The position numbers and the translations under genes were made by a program. The notes under the pieces are model-generated. The model was not told the origin of the DNA. It saw only the letters and a program-made list of their open reading frames with translations, and searched no databases. A stretch of DNA of 64,000 nt from positions 1 to 64,000 of the forward strand of contig JADJJE010000021.1 of assembly GCA_016706685.1 (NCBI GenBank), written 5' to 3'. Shown here in pieces: positions 43,317 to 52,291 of this stretch. The first letter of the stretch is position 1; each line of letters begins with the position of its first letter. Source of the stretch: Sandaracinaceae bacterium (GTDB lineage Bacteria > Myxococcota_A > Polyangia > Polyangiales > Houyiibacteriaceae).

Positions 43317-43916
43317 ATGAAGTCATCACCCCCGAAAACCCCACGAAGAGTGCCGAATCAGGAGCGCGCGCGCGTGCTCGTGGCGGCCATCTTGGAGGCG
43401 TCCGCTCACGTTCTCGAGGTCCACGGCTTCGAGGGAGCGACCACCGCGCGCATCGCCGCGAAGGCGGGCGTGAGCGTGGGGTCCCTGTATCAGTACTTCG
43501 GCACCAAGGAGGCCCTCTTCGACGCGCTGACCGCCGAGCTGATCGAGCGCCTCATGCTGGCCGTGGCGCCGGTGGTCGCGGCGCCCGCGGGCACTGTGGA
43601 GGACCGCATCGAGCGGGCGCTGGATGCAGGGTTCAGGGTGATTGCCCCCTACCCCACCGTGTTGCGCCAGCTCGCTGCCGCGACCGACACCGCCTTCGAA
43701 GCCCGCCTCTCGGTCCTGCGGCTTCAGGCCATCGACCTCGTGGGCACGCTCCTCTCCGACCCCACGAGCAGCCTCGACTCCCACGAGGTGGCGGTCCGCG
43801 CGCGCATGGTGGTCAACGCTAGCGAGGGCATCGTCCTGAACCTCACGCGCGGCGATGACTCCGCCCGCATCGCACGCGAGGCGAGCCGCATGTTCGCCCG
43901 CTACTGCGCCGCGTAG
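43317..43916 (+). CDS. TetR-family transcriptional regulator
   Basis: 199 residues from the ATG at 43317. N-terminal HTH: VLVAAILEASAHVLEVHGFE then GATTARIAAKAGVSVGSLYQ and YFGTKEALFDAL, the standard TetR signature. The ligand-binding C-terminus is of moderate length. Divergent from the P450 gene with a 60-bp gap containing a palindrome, so it probably represses P450 (and the GMC genes) in the absence of a hydrophobic inducer. Confidence 0.9.
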   Translation: MKSSPPKTPRRVPNQERARVLVAAILEASAHVLEVHGFEGATTARIAAKAGVSVGSLYQYFGTKEALFDALTAELIERLMLAVAPVVAAPAGTVEDRIERALDAGFRVIAPYPTVLRQLAAATDTAFEARLSVLRLQAIDLVGTLLSDPTSSLDSHEVAVRARMVVNASEGIVLNLTRGDDSARIAREASRMFARYCAA

Positions 43917-43919
43917 GCG

Positions 43920-45362
43920 CTACTCCAGCAAGCCCCGCGCCGTCTGCTTGGGGATCCGCCGGAGCGCGCTCTCGGCCGCGTAGAACCCGCACATGCCGTG
44001 CACGCCGCCGCCCGGCGGAGTGGACGCGGAGCACAGGAACACGCGCGGGTTGGGCGTGCTGTACGGGTTCAGGCGCGCCACGGGCCGCGTGAACAGCTGG
44101 AACATGTCGGCCACGCCGCCGGTCACCGCGCCGCCCACGTAGTTGGGGTTGTGTGCCTCGAGGTCCGGCGTGCGCGTCACGTGCCGCGCCAGGATGCGGT
44201 CGCGGAAGCCCGGCGCAAACCGCTCGATCTGCCGCTCCACCACCTGCGTCAGGTCTTCGTCGCTGCCCGCCGGCACGTGGCAGTAGCCATAGCCCGTGCG
44301 CTTGCCCTCGGGCGCGCGGCTCGCGTCCATGTCGGCCTGCTGCACCATCAGCACGAAGGGCCGCTCGGGGTGCTCGCCGCGCCACACGGCCGCCTCGGCC
44401 GCGGCGATCTCACCCAGCGTGCCGCCCACGTGCACGGTGGACGCCTCGAGGCAGCGCGGATCCTTCCACGGGACGGGCCCGTCCAGCGCCCAGTCCAGCT
44501 TGAACACCCCGGGGCCAAAGCGGTACTTGCCCAGGCGCTTGCGGTAACCCCCCGGCAGCACGTCCTCCGCGATGCGCGCCAGCTGGTCGGGGCTGGTGTC
44601 GAACAGGTACACCTTGGCGGGCGGCAGGTCGGCTGGCCCACGCACCCAGTGCCCCGTCTCGAGCTCGCCACCGAGCGACCGCAGGTGCGCCACCAGCGCG
44701 TTGGCCAGCATCTGCGAGCCGCCGCGCACCACGGGCCAGTTGGCCACGTGCGCCGTGATCAAGAACACCAAGCCCAGCGCCCCGGTGAGCGGCTTCTCGA
44801 GCGGCAGCACCGAGTGCGCGGCGCAGCCCGCCAAGAGCGCCTTCGCGCGCTCGCCCTCGAAACGCCTGCCGAGGCCCACCGCGGAGCGCAGCCCCAAGAG
44901 CCCGAAGCGCAGCATGGTGAGCGGGTGCTTCGGAAGGCGCAGCGGCGCCAGCGCGTCGCCCAGGAAGCCTTCGGGGTCCTTCAAGAAGGGCCGCACCAGC
45001 TTGCTGTAGGTGGCCGCGTCGCCGCCCAGCTCCTCCATGGTGGCGTCGAGCGAGCGCCGCAGCAGCACGGCGGGACCATCGGCAAACGGGTGCGCCACCG
45101 AGGCCTCGCCCGCGTCCCACACCAGGCCGTGGCGCTCGAGCGGCAGCGTGCGCAGGTACGGCGACAGCACGCCCATGGGGTGCGCCGCGGCGCACACGTC
45201 GTGATGGAAGCCCGGCAGCGTGAGCTCGGCGGTGCGCATGCCGCCGCCCAGCGTGGGCATGCCCTCCAGCACCAGCACGCGCGCGCCCCGCTCGGCCATT
45301 CGGATGGCGGCCGCGAGCCCGTTGGGGCCCGAGCCGATCACCACGGCGTCGTAGCTCTTCAG
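43920..45362 (-). CDS. phytoene-desaturase-like FAD oxidoreductase
   Basis: 480 residues if started at a CTG (45362) that overlaps the preceding TGA. This gives KSYDAVVIGSGPNGLAAAIR with a complete first beta strand. The first standard start, GTG at 45344, would clip that strand (MVIGSG). The second half of the dinucleotide motif is MAERGARVLVLEGMPTLGGG. Other family marks are GFHHDVCAAAHPMGVLSPYL and the C-terminal FLCSASTPPGGGVHGMCGFY. The group includes carotenoid desaturases/isomerases and all-trans-retinol saturase-like proteins, but many members have unknown substrates. Translationally coupled to the TPR gene upstream. Confidence 0.75.
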   Translation of the reverse strand: MKSYDAVVIGSGPNGLAAAIRMAERGARVLVLEGMPTLGGGMRTAELTLPGFHHDVCAAAHPMGVLSPYLRTLPLERHGLVWDAGEASVAHPFADGPAVLLRRSLDATMEELGGDAATYSKLVRPFLKDPEGFLGDALAPLRLPKHPLTMLRFGLLGLRSAVGLGRRFEGERAKALLAGCAAHSVLPLEKPLTGALGLVFLITAHVANWPVVRGGSQMLANALVAHLRSLGGELETGHWVRGPADLPPAKVYLFDTSPDQLARIAEDVLPGGYRKRLGKYRFGPGVFKLDWALDGPVPWKDPRCLEASTVHVGGTLGEIAAAEAAVWRGEHPERPFVLMVQQADMDASRAPEGKRTGYGYCHVPAGSDEDLTQVVERQIERFAPGFRDRILARHVTRTPDLEAHNPNYVGGAVTGGVADMFQLFTRPVARLNPYSTPNPRVFLCSASTPPGGGVHGMCGFYAAESALRRIPKQTARGLLE

Positions 45363-46249
45363 AAGCGCCCGCCCACGGTCACGGACGCGCCGCCGGGCCG
45401 CACGTCGGCTTGCACCGCCACGTCGTCGTCATCGGTGTCGTCGTCGCCCTGCACCAGCAACAGCACCAGGCCGATGACGCCACTCACTACCCCGAGCGAC
45501 AGCCCCACGTCGGCCGTGATGGAGCGCCGCCGCAGGCCGCGCACCTCCGCGTCCGTGCAGTTCCGCGCGCCGTCGCGCCCACAGGTGCGGGCCAGCGCGC
45601 GGTCCTCGCTGCGCGTCATCAGCCCAGCCACCGCGAAGGTGACCACACCCGCGCCCGCCACCCCGAACATGGCGATCGCGGCCCCGTTGCCGCCGCTGCT
45701 GCTCGTGTCCGTGCTCTCGTCCAGCTCGGGGTCACCCACGTCGGTCCCGGCCCGCTGGGTCTCGCCCGGCTCGTCCGTCTCGGGGTGCGTCATCAGCGTG
45801 GGCGGCGGGTCATCGCTGGGCGGCGTGGTGCCGGCCCCGCTCTGCTGCGCCGCGTGCCGCCGCCGCAGGTTCACCAAGCGCTCCTCGAGCGCGGCGTGGT
45901 TGGGCGCCTCGGGGCTCGCCGCCAAGAACTGCTCGAGCCGCGTGATGGCGGGCTGAAGCTGCCCCAAGCGCTCGTGGCACGCGTAGAGGTTGTAGAGCAG
46001 CTGCGGATATTGCGTGAGCGCGTAGGCGCGCTCGAACTCGCGCAGCGCGGACTCGTAGTCGCCGGTGTCGAAGTAGCCCGTGGCCGCCAGGAAGTGCGCG
46101 CGGGCGATCTGGTCGCTCGACTCCGAGGGCTGCGCTGTGGCCTGCATTGGGGCGCCGAGCAGCGTGGCCAACAGCAACAGCGCCGCACCCACGAGCCTGC
46201 GCGCGGAGGGTGAACGGAAGACGATGGTCATGGGGAGGGCTCGCATCAT
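45359..46249 (-). CDS. exported TPR-repeat protein with C-terminal membrane segments
   Basis: 296 residues from the ATG at 46249 (ATGs at 46246 and 46231 are also possible; the first two overlap the upstream TGA). A signal peptide (RRLVGAALLLLATLLGAPMQ, cut after ATAQ) precedes a TPR region (YFDTGDYESALREFERAYAL, YNLYACHERLGQLQPAITRL). A Pro/Thr/Glu/Asp-rich linker with two predicted transmembrane helices follows (AMFGVAGAGVVTFAVAGLM, LGVVSGVIGLVLLLV), then an acidic DDDTDDDD run. The layout is common among myxobacterial periplasmic TPR proteins, role unknown. The stop overlaps the flavoprotein start. Confidence 0.7.
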   Translation of the reverse strand: MMRALPMTIVFRSPSARRLVGAALLLLATLLGAPMQATAQPSESSDQIARAHFLAATGYFDTGDYESALREFERAYALTQYPQLLYNLYACHERLGQLQPAITRLEQFLAASPEAPNHAALEERLVNLRRRHAAQQSGAGTTPPSDDPPPTLMTHPETDEPGETQRAGTDVGDPELDESTDTSSSGGNGAAIAMFGVAGAGVVTFAVAGLMTRSEDRALARTCGRDGARNCTDAEVRGLRRRSITADVGLSLGVVSGVIGLVLLLVQGDDDTDDDDVAVQADVRPGGASVTVGGRF

Positions 46250-47841
46250 GGCTCTTGGCAGAAGGAGAAGGCGGTGGTGTCGAGCGCGATCTGGGAGGTT
46301 CCGTCCTGCCACATGACCGAGATGACCGAGCGCTCCGTGACGCGCTCGAGGTACGCCGCAGCGACGTCGCGCAGGCGGTTGCTGTTGCCGGGGAAGGCCT
46401 CGATCACGCGCGTCCCACCGAGGCTGATGGGGTCGTCGGGCGCGCTCACGTCATAGCTGCCCGTCAGCATGCGCAGCGCGTCACCGGCCGCCGCGCGCGT
46501 GCCGAAGAAGAGCGCGAAGCGGCCAGCCCCGTAGCCCACGATGGCCAGCGGGCCCGAGGGAGTACCGGAGGTCCCGGTGACCTCGACGCGATCGCCCAGC
46601 GAGCACGTCCCCAGCGTCTGGGCGCGGCTGCACACCACCGGCACCAGCGCGAGGCGGATGGCCCCGCCCTGCACCTGGTAGCGCAGCGCGAGCACGTAGT
46701 GGTGCCGGTTCGGGGCGCCTGCCATCACGCCCACCTGGGCCACCGCGGGGCGGCCCTGGATCGTGGTGGCATCGGAGATCACGTCCGCGGCGCCCACGAT
46801 GGTCTCGCCGTTGGACGTCAGGTCCCAGACCGCCAGGTTCCCGTTGCTGGTGGTGAAGAACACGTGGCCGGAGGGTGACCCCGCCGCGTTCACCGGGTCC
46901 CTGGACTCCGCCGGCGCGAGCGTGGAGTCCACCTCCACGCACGTGGCGGGCGAGCCCTGACGGCACGAGTTCAGGCGGTCCGGCAGGGAGGCCGCGCCGA
47001 TCTCGCCCACCACCCAGCGCGGCGGCTCGGCGCCGCCAGTCATGATTCCGCCGGGCCGGAACGAGACGTCCTCCGTGGTGGTGATGCCGCCCAGGCTGGT
47101 GATGGCGATGTCGGTGCCCGACGTGTCGATGTCGCCGTAGTACGCGGCGATGTCATTCCCATCGGGGCTGCGCCGCACGGCGATCAGGTCCATGTCGGGA
47201 TCGGCGGGCGTGTTCCCATCGCGGATGACCGCGATGCTCACCAGGTTGCTCAGCTCGGGCGGGGCGGCGATGTAGTTCGAGATCTGCACGAACGACGTGG
47301 GATCATTGCCCGTGGCTCGGATGATGAACGCCGAGTTGTTCCCGCCGTCCGACTCGATGGAGGCGGCCACGAACCAGCTCTCGCCAGCCGTGGTGGACGC
47401 CAGGCTGATGGGCGCCACGAAGGGCGTGGCTTCGAGGTCGAGCTGGTCGAAGCTGAAGAGTGTCCGCGCGGGGTGCTCGGTCACCGTGGACTCGACGGCC
47501 AACAGCTCACGCAGCGCAGCGCCACCGCACGCCTCGTCCACGTCGTTGGCGCAGATCTCGGGAGCCCCCGGATACACGTCGTCGCGCGTGTCGTCGCAGT
47601 CCATGCCGCCGCATTCGATGGCGTCCGCGCCGTCGTCGTCTCGGTCCGCGTCTTCGGCGCAGGCTTCGGCCGCGTCTATCCCGGTGTCCGCGCCCAGGTC
47701 CACGCTGCCGTCCGGCACGCCGCCCTGGTGCTCATCCGCCCCGAAGAGGAGAGTGCACCCACCCATCGCGGAAGCCACCCCAACCATCCACACCAACCAC
47801 GCGGCCATGACCCCGCCGCGTGGCACCCTGAGAGCATTCAT
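46246..47841 (-). CDS. lipoprotein with MopE-like metal-binding motif
   Basis: 531 residues with a signal and lipobox AMGGC. The Asp/Cys-rich segment DADRDDDGADAIECGGMDCD, then DTRDDVYPGAPEICANDVDE (about 65-105), matches the 'putative metal-binding motif' of MopE and many myxobacterial surface proteins (C-x-GxDxDxD type), likely Ca2+ or other metal. The remainder is beta-rich with several FG/GA-type repeats and no recognised catalytic motif, probably a beta-propeller-like surface domain. The stop overlaps the TPR gene start. Confidence 0.7.
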   Translation of the reverse strand: MNALRVPRGGVMAAWLVWMVGVASAMGGCTLLFGADEHQGGVPDGSVDLGADTGIDAAEACAEDADRDDDGADAIECGGMDCDDTRDDVYPGAPEICANDVDEACGGAALRELLAVESTVTEHPARTLFSFDQLDLEATPFVAPISLASTTAGESWFVAASIESDGGNNSAFIIRATGNDPTSFVQISNYIAAPPELSNLVSIAVIRDGNTPADPDMDLIAVRRSPDGNDIAAYYGDIDTSGTDIAITSLGGITTTEDVSFRPGGIMTGGAEPPRWVVGEIGAASLPDRLNSCRQGSPATCVEVDSTLAPAESRDPVNAAGSPSGHVFFTTSNGNLAVWDLTSNGETIVGAADVISDATTIQGRPAVAQVGVMAGAPNRHHYVLALRYQVQGGAIRLALVPVVCSRAQTLGTCSLGDRVEVTGTSGTPSGPLAIVGYGAGRFALFFGTRAAAGDALRMLTGSYDVSAPDDPISLGGTRVIEAFPGNSNRLRDVAAAYLERVTERSVISVMWQDGTSQIALDTTAFSFCQEP

Positions 47842-48002
47842 GTCCAGACGTCCTCGAAGCGGGCCGGGTGTCGACCGCGCCCGCGCAGGATGACACGCGG
47901 GGTGGAGGTGGCCAACGGTGGGTGGCCCACCCCGTCGTTGAACCCCTGCCTGCCTGATCTAGTCCTCCAGCGCGCAAGAGAACGAAGCGGCGAGTGTCCG
48001 GC

Positions 48003-48884
48003 TCAAGCTCCACCGAGGTAGCCGGCCACAGTCCGCTGGCAGTAGTCCAGGTACGCGCGGATGACCCGTGAAGGATGCGGCTGCCGCTTGTAGAGCAAGC
48101 TCACCTCTTGCTCGGGGAATGGGTGGTCCGGCAGCAGCGTCACGAGCCGCCCCTCACGGAGCGCCTCCGCCGCGAGGAACGGAGGGAGCTCCGTCACCAC
48201 GTCTCCCGCGATCGCGCGTCGGCGCAGGTGGAGATAGTCGTTCACGGCCAGGAGCGGCGTCGGTTCGACCTCACGCTCGCCGAGACGCCAGGGCCGCCGA
48301 GCGTTCGCGTCGCGCACCCACATGGCCGCCGGGAACGTCAGCAGCGCGTCCCGGCTCGTGGGCATCCCGCAGCGCGCGATCAGGGTGGGGCTCGCCACGA
48401 GGATGTGGCGGTACCGCAGCAGGCGCTTCGCCACCAGGCTCTCGTGAACCACGGGCCCGATGCGCAGGGCGACGTCGATGCCCTCGGCGCTCAGGTCGAC
48501 GGCGCGCTCGGTCGTGTAGACCACCACCTGGATGTCCGGGTGCTCCCGCTGGAAGGCGGCCAGCAGCTCCCACCAGGGCTCGAACGACGGGGGTATGGAC
48601 AGCCGCAAACGTCCCTTGAGCACGTGCTGGTGGCTGGTCACCGCGAGCTCGCCCTCGTGCAGGGCGTCGATGCCGCGGCTGGCGTGCTCGTACAGCAACA
48701 TGCCCGCGTCCGTGAGCTTCACGCCCCGTGCGGTGCGCTCGAGCAGCTGGACGCCGAGCTGCTCCTCCAGCTGGCGGACGTTGCGGCTGAGCGTGGCCAG
48801 CGGCACCCGGGTCTCGAGTGACGCCGCAGACAGGCTGCCCGCCCGAACCACGGCGATGAACAGCTCGGTCGCGTTGAGGTCCAT
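48003..48884 (-). CDS. LysR-family transcriptional regulator
   Basis: 293 residues from the ATG at 48884 (MDLNATELFIAVVRAGSLSA is the normal family start; an upstream ATG at 48911 is less likely). The N-terminal winged HTH runs through ATLSRNVRQLEEQLGVQLLE followed by RTARGVKLTDAG. The C-terminal LysR substrate-binding domain has KGRLRLSIPPSFEP and DVALRIGPVVHESLVAKRLL. Divergent from the SnoaL-like and quinone oxidoreductase genes, which it probably controls in response to a small molecule. Confidence 0.9.
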   Translation of the reverse strand: MDLNATELFIAVVRAGSLSAASLETRVPLATLSRNVRQLEEQLGVQLLERTARGVKLTDAGMLLYEHASRGIDALHEGELAVTSHQHVLKGRLRLSIPPSFEPWWELLAAFQREHPDIQVVVYTTERAVDLSAEGIDVALRIGPVVHESLVAKRLLRYRHILVASPTLIARCGMPTSRDALLTFPAAMWVRDANARRPWRLGEREVEPTPLLAVNDYLHLRRRAIAGDVVTELPPFLAAEALREGRLVTLLPDHPFPEQEVSLLYKRQPHPSRVIRAYLDYCQRTVAGYLGGA

Positions 48885-49001
48885 GTGGTTCCTTCCATTT
48901 GTGGAAGGCATGGTGCCATTCTTCGGCCTGATGTTTCAAATCCGGTAGGTCTATGTCTCTTCAGTCGGCAGCGAGTCACCGCTGCCCAAGGAGAACCGCC
49001 C

Positions 49002-49379
49002 ATGACCATCCAGGACCTGATCGCCCAGTACGAGACCGCGCTGAACGCCAGCGACGTCGAGAGAATCCTGACGCTGTACGGCAGCGAGCCCGTCTTCATG
49101 CCGCAGCACGCGCCCGCGCTCGTTGGCCGCGATGCCGTGCGCGCCGGCTACGAGCAGGTGTTCGCCACCCTCAAGCTCAGTGTCCGGTTCGAAGTCCACG
49201 AGATCCACGAGGCGGGCGATTGGGCCTGGGGTCGCACCAGCTCCGCCGGCCGCACGCGCATCCTTGCCGCCGACTCCGAAGTCTCCGAAGGCAACAACGA
49301 GCTCTTCGTCTTTCGCCGCGAGAGCGGTGAGTGGCGCATCCACCGCTACCTGTTTGCCACCAACCAACCCCCAGCCTGA
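49002..49379 (+). CDS. SnoaL-like/DUF4440 family protein
   Basis: 125 residues from the ATG at 49002, preceded by a good ribosome binding site (AAGGAGA, 7 nt before). NTF2-like cone fold: LIAQYETALNASDVERILTL, then YGSEPVFMPQHAPALVGRDA and WRIHRYLFATN. These small proteins are isomerases, hydrolases or binding proteins; no catalytic residues can be assigned. It lies 9 nt before the oxidoreductase gene, so the two are co-transcribed under the LysR regulator. Confidence 0.8.
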   Translation: MTIQDLIAQYETALNASDVERILTLYGSEPVFMPQHAPALVGRDAVRAGYEQVFATLKLSVRFEVHEIHEAGDWAWGRTSSAGRTRILAADSEVSEGNNELFVFRRESGEWRIHRYLFATNQPPA

Positions 49380-49388
49380 GGCACCACC

Positions 49389-50375
49389 ATGAAAGGCTAC
49401 ATCATCGAACGCGCTGGCGGCCCCGAGGTGCTCACGCTGGCTGAGGTTGCCGCGCCGCAGGCCAAGGCGGACGAGGTGACGATCTGCGTCCGCGCCTTCG
49501 GTCTGAACCGGGCCGAGGTCTATCGCCGAACCGGCAAGATGGGCCCCATCAGCACTCCTGTGGTGCCCGGCATCGAAGCCGTGGGCGAGGTGATCTCGGA
49601 TCCGTCCGGCACGTTCGCGGCGGGCCAGAGGGTCGGCACGGCCATGGGCGGCCTGCAGTTCTCGCGGAGCGGAAGCTACGCGGAAGAGGTGGCGGTGCTG
49701 CGCAGCAACGTCATCGACCTGCAGGACACGACGCTGTCCTGGGAGGAGCTCGCGGCGCTGCCCGAGTCGTACCTCACGGTGTGGGGTGCGCTGACCAAGA
49801 GCCTCGGCCTCGCCAAGGGCCAGACTCTGCTGGTTCGTGGGGCCACGGCTTCCGTTGGAATGGCGGCTGTCGTCTACGCGAAGAGCCTCGGCGCCCAGGT
49901 CATCGCGACGACGCGCTCGGCAGACAACGCGCCGCGACTGCGTGAGGTGGGCGCCGACCTGGTCGTCGTGGATGGTGGCGAGGTCCACGAGGACGTGAGG
50001 CGCGCGTTTCCCGAAGGGGTCGATGCGGCGCTCGAGGTGGTAGGCGCCGCCACCCTGCGCGACACCATCAAGACGCTCAAGCCGTTTGGCGGTGTCGCCG
50101 TCATCGGCTTGCTCGGAGGTCCCCCGGTGATGGAGAACCTGCATCTGATGCAGGACCTCCCGAACGCGATACGGCTGAGCTTCTTCCCGAGCGGCCTGCT
50201 CGGCACGGCGGCTCTGCCGCTCATCGACTCGCCGTTAGGCGCGATCGCAGCCGGTATCGCGGCGGGCAGGATTCGATCGCTCCGGGTGCGCACGTTCGAC
50301 TTCGGCCAGGTGCGGGAGGCCCACGCCCTGATGGAGAGCGACCGCGTCCTCGGGAAGCTCGTCGTTCGGATGTGA
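49389..50375 (+). CDS. zinc-independent quinone oxidoreductase (MDR family)
   Basis: 328 residues. Medium-chain dehydrogenase/reductase layout: MKGYIIERAGGPEVLTLAEV, an ordered GroES-like domain (FGLNRAEVYRRTGKMG, VVPGIEAVGEVI) and an NADPH-binding Rossmann fold (LLVRGATASVGMAAVVYAKS). The zinc-ligand Cys/His of alcohol dehydrogenases are absent, as in quinone oxidoreductases (QOR/CurA-like). It would reduce quinones or enones with NADPH. Follows the SnoaL-like gene. Confidence 0.85.
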   Translation: MKGYIIERAGGPEVLTLAEVAAPQAKADEVTICVRAFGLNRAEVYRRTGKMGPISTPVVPGIEAVGEVISDPSGTFAAGQRVGTAMGGLQFSRSGSYAEEVAVLRSNVIDLQDTTLSWEELAALPESYLTVWGALTKSLGLAKGQTLLVRGATASVGMAAVVYAKSLGAQVIATTRSADNAPRLREVGADLVVVDGGEVHEDVRRAFPEGVDAALEVVGAATLRDTIKTLKPFGGVAVIGLLGGPPVMENLHLMQDLPNAIRLSFFPSGLLGTAALPLIDSPLGAIAAGIAAGRIRSLRVRTFDFGQVREAHALMESDRVLGKLVVRM

Positions 50376-50395
50376 GCCACCGGGCGCGGTGCCTC
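50374..50395. terminator. possible bidirectional hairpin
   Basis: GAG-C-CACCG-GGCG-CGGTG-C-CTC folds into a 9-bp stem with one C:C mismatch between the convergent quinone reductase and J-domain genes, overlapping the last bases of each. There is no T-run; a weak candidate. Confidence 0.3.
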
Positions 50396-51596
50396 ACCGC
50401 CTCTTCGGTGGACCGTTCTTCTTGCCCTTGGCGCTCGCCCGCGCCTTGCGAGGCCTGACCGGCCCGGTGCTCCTCACGACTTCCCCGACGGCGCGCAAGA
50501 TACTCTCGAACGCGGCCCCCCGCGGGTCGCCGCGCAGGACCTCTTGCAGCAACGCCACGTCCTCCGGGTCGAGGTCGTCGAAGTCGTCGAGGCCTTCCAA
50601 GATGTCCAGGCCCGAGAGGCCTCCGAAGCCTTCCAGTTCCTCGGCATCGTCCCGCGGGGGGCCCTCCATCAGCTCCGTGAGCGAGACCTTCCCTTCGACG
50701 AAGCCGCCTACGAAGTCGCGCACTCGCCGGAGCTCGTCGCGCTTCGCCACTTCGTACGCGAGCAGCATCTCGAGGGGAGGGTCGCTGCGGTCGCGCGCGG
50801 CGCGGCGGGTGTCGATGACCAGCGTGCCCAGGAAGCTGGCCCGCATCGCGCGGAGCTCGGCTTTCAGGTTCTCGTACTGCTGCACCAGCTCTTGGAGCAG
50901 GCCCGTGCCCCCCACGAGCCCTTCGACGTCGATGCCGAGCTCACGGCTCAGCTCCAGCAAGCGCTGCGTGTCGCCGCTGTGGTAGGCGTCGTTCACCTGA
51001 CGCATCACGTCTCCGTGCGCGGCGCGCTCGGCGTCGTCCTCCGCTCGGTCGGGGTGATACTGCCGCGCGAGCTTGTGGTATAGCGCCCGCAGCCCCTTGT
51101 CGCGGTCGGGCTTCTTCGCGGCGGCGTGGTCGGCAGGCATGCTCCCCGTGGGCCGTCCCTCGAACGGAGTAGCGCCGAACGGTGTCCCGTCGAAGCCCTC
51201 GGCGCCCGCCTCCGCTTCACTTGCGTCGTTGCGCCCGCCTCGCGCGGCGCGGGCCGCGGTGCACGCCGGGCATGGGCAGTCGTCCGCCTCTTCCGTCGCG
51301 CCGGGAGGGGGGGCGAGCACGCCGTCGCGCATCAGCTCTTCGTACAGCTCCCGGACCTGCTTCTTCTTCGCCTTCGAGAGCCCCGGCTTGGCCATCGCTT
51401 GCTGGAAGCGCGCGTGCACCTCGCCGTCCACCGTGAGCGCCTCTTGCGCCGCTTCGCGGAGAGGCCCCATGGCCAGGTCGAGCTGCTCCATCTCCTTCTG
51501 GAAGCGCTGCTTCTCGGTGGTCTTTCGGCGGATCAGGCCGCGAAGCCGGACGACGGGGTCTGCTGCCTTGCCGGATGGGTGGAGGAGGTCGCTCAC
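50394..51596 (-). CDS. J-domain (DnaJ-like) protein
   Basis: 400 residues. The N-terminal part has a coiled-coil-like helix (KTTEKQRFQKEMEQLDLAMG) and a short CPCPAC segment (about 108) that could bind metal. The J-domain lies in the middle (about 175-220): ALYHKLARQYHPDRAEDDAE with the HPD motif. A helical region and an acidic stretch (DILEGLDDFDDLDPEDVALL) follow, then a basic tail (RPRKARASAKGKKNG). The protein would stimulate DnaK ATPase for a specific client. It lacks the Gly/Phe and zinc-finger regions of DnaJ. Confidence 0.8.
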   Translation of the reverse strand: MSDLLHPSGKAADPVVRLRGLIRRKTTEKQRFQKEMEQLDLAMGPLREAAQEALTVDGEVHARFQQAMAKPGLSKAKKKQVRELYEELMRDGVLAPPPGATEEADDCPCPACTAARAARGGRNDASEAEAGAEGFDGTPFGATPFEGRPTGSMPADHAAAKKPDRDKGLRALYHKLARQYHPDRAEDDAERAAHGDVMRQVNDAYHSGDTQRLLELSRELGIDVEGLVGGTGLLQELVQQYENLKAELRAMRASFLGTLVIDTRRAARDRSDPPLEMLLAYEVAKRDELRRVRDFVGGFVEGKVSLTELMEGPPRDDAEELEGFGGLSGLDILEGLDDFDDLDPEDVALLQEVLRGDPRGAAFESILRAVGEVVRSTGPVRPRKARASAKGKKNGPPKRR

Positions 51597-51658
51597 GGGT
51601 CCTACTCTGGTACGAAACCTGGGCGTTGAGAAATCCCTTCGTGCTACGGGAGAGCCCC

Positions 51659-52279
51659 ATGACCCACTACAAGCTCACCTACTTCGACATGGACGGCGGC
51701 CGCGCCGAGTCCATCCGCCTGGCCTTCCACATCGGTGACATCCCCTTCGAGGACGAGCGCTGGGCGTTCCCCGAGTTCGGCCAGAAGCGCGGCACCCTGC
51801 GCTTCAACGCCCTCCCCGTGATGACCATCGACGGCGCCCAGGTCACGCAGTCGAACGCGCTCAACCGCTACGTGGGCCGCTTGGCCGGGCTCTACCCCCA
51901 AGACGCGCTGCAGGCGCTCTACTGCGACGAGGCGCTGGACGCCGTGGAGGACATCGGCCACCAGCTGGGGCGCACCTTCGGCCTCAAGGGCGACGCCATG
52001 CGCGACGCGCGCGAGGCGCTCGTGAAGGGCCCGCTCACCTGCTTGCTGAAGGGCCTCGACCAGCTGCTCACGCGCGGCGGCGGCCAGTACTTCGCCGACG
52101 AGCGCCTCACGGTGGCCGACCTCAAGGTCTTCGTGCAGGTGCGCGCCCTCACGGCGGGCTACCTCGACCACATCCCCACCACCTTCGTGCAGGAGCTCAC
52201 GCCCGCGCTCGCCGCGCACTGCGCCCGCATCGGGGAGCACCCGCGCATCGCCGCGTACTACGCTAGCCGCAAGCGCTAG
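51659..52279 (+). CDS. glutathione S-transferase family protein
   Basis: 206 residues from the ATG at 51659, where an AG-rich GGGAGAG stretch forms a plausible ribosome binding site. The N-terminal thioredoxin-like domain has YKLTYFDMDGGRAESIRLAF (with the catalytic Tyr position of sigma/alpha/mu/pi-class GSTs) and FNALPVMTIDGAQVTQSNAL (cis-Pro and the glutathione-contacting QSNA). The helical C-terminal domain contains LTVADLKVFVQV. Resembles sigma-class GST (haematopoietic prostaglandin D synthase-like). Cytoplasmic; substrate unknown. Confidence 0.85.
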   Translation: MTHYKLTYFDMDGGRAESIRLAFHIGDIPFEDERWAFPEFGQKRGTLRFNALPVMTIDGAQVTQSNALNRYVGRLAGLYPQDALQALYCDEALDAVEDIGHQLGRTFGLKGDAMRDAREALVKGPLTCLLKGLDQLLTRGGGQYFADERLTVADLKVFVQVRALTAGYLDHIPTTFVQELTPALAAHCARIGEHPRIAAYYASRKR

Positions 52280-52282
52280 CGC
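52261..52282. repeat. inverted repeats in the GST/SufE intergenic space
   Basis: CGCTAG (52261-52266) pairs with CTAGCG (52276-52281), and GCGCTAGCGC (52273-52282) is itself a perfect 10-bp palindrome. The structure overlaps the 3' end of the GST gene and precedes the convergent sufE stop. It may act as a weak terminator. Confidence 0.35.
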
Positions 52283-52291
52283 ACGGGAGCG

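Noticed and set aside
47905..47945. GGGTGG-C-CCACCC palindrome between the MopE-like and LysR genes
   Set aside because: The 1-nt loop cannot fold well and there is no T-run; probably chance in GC-rich DNA.
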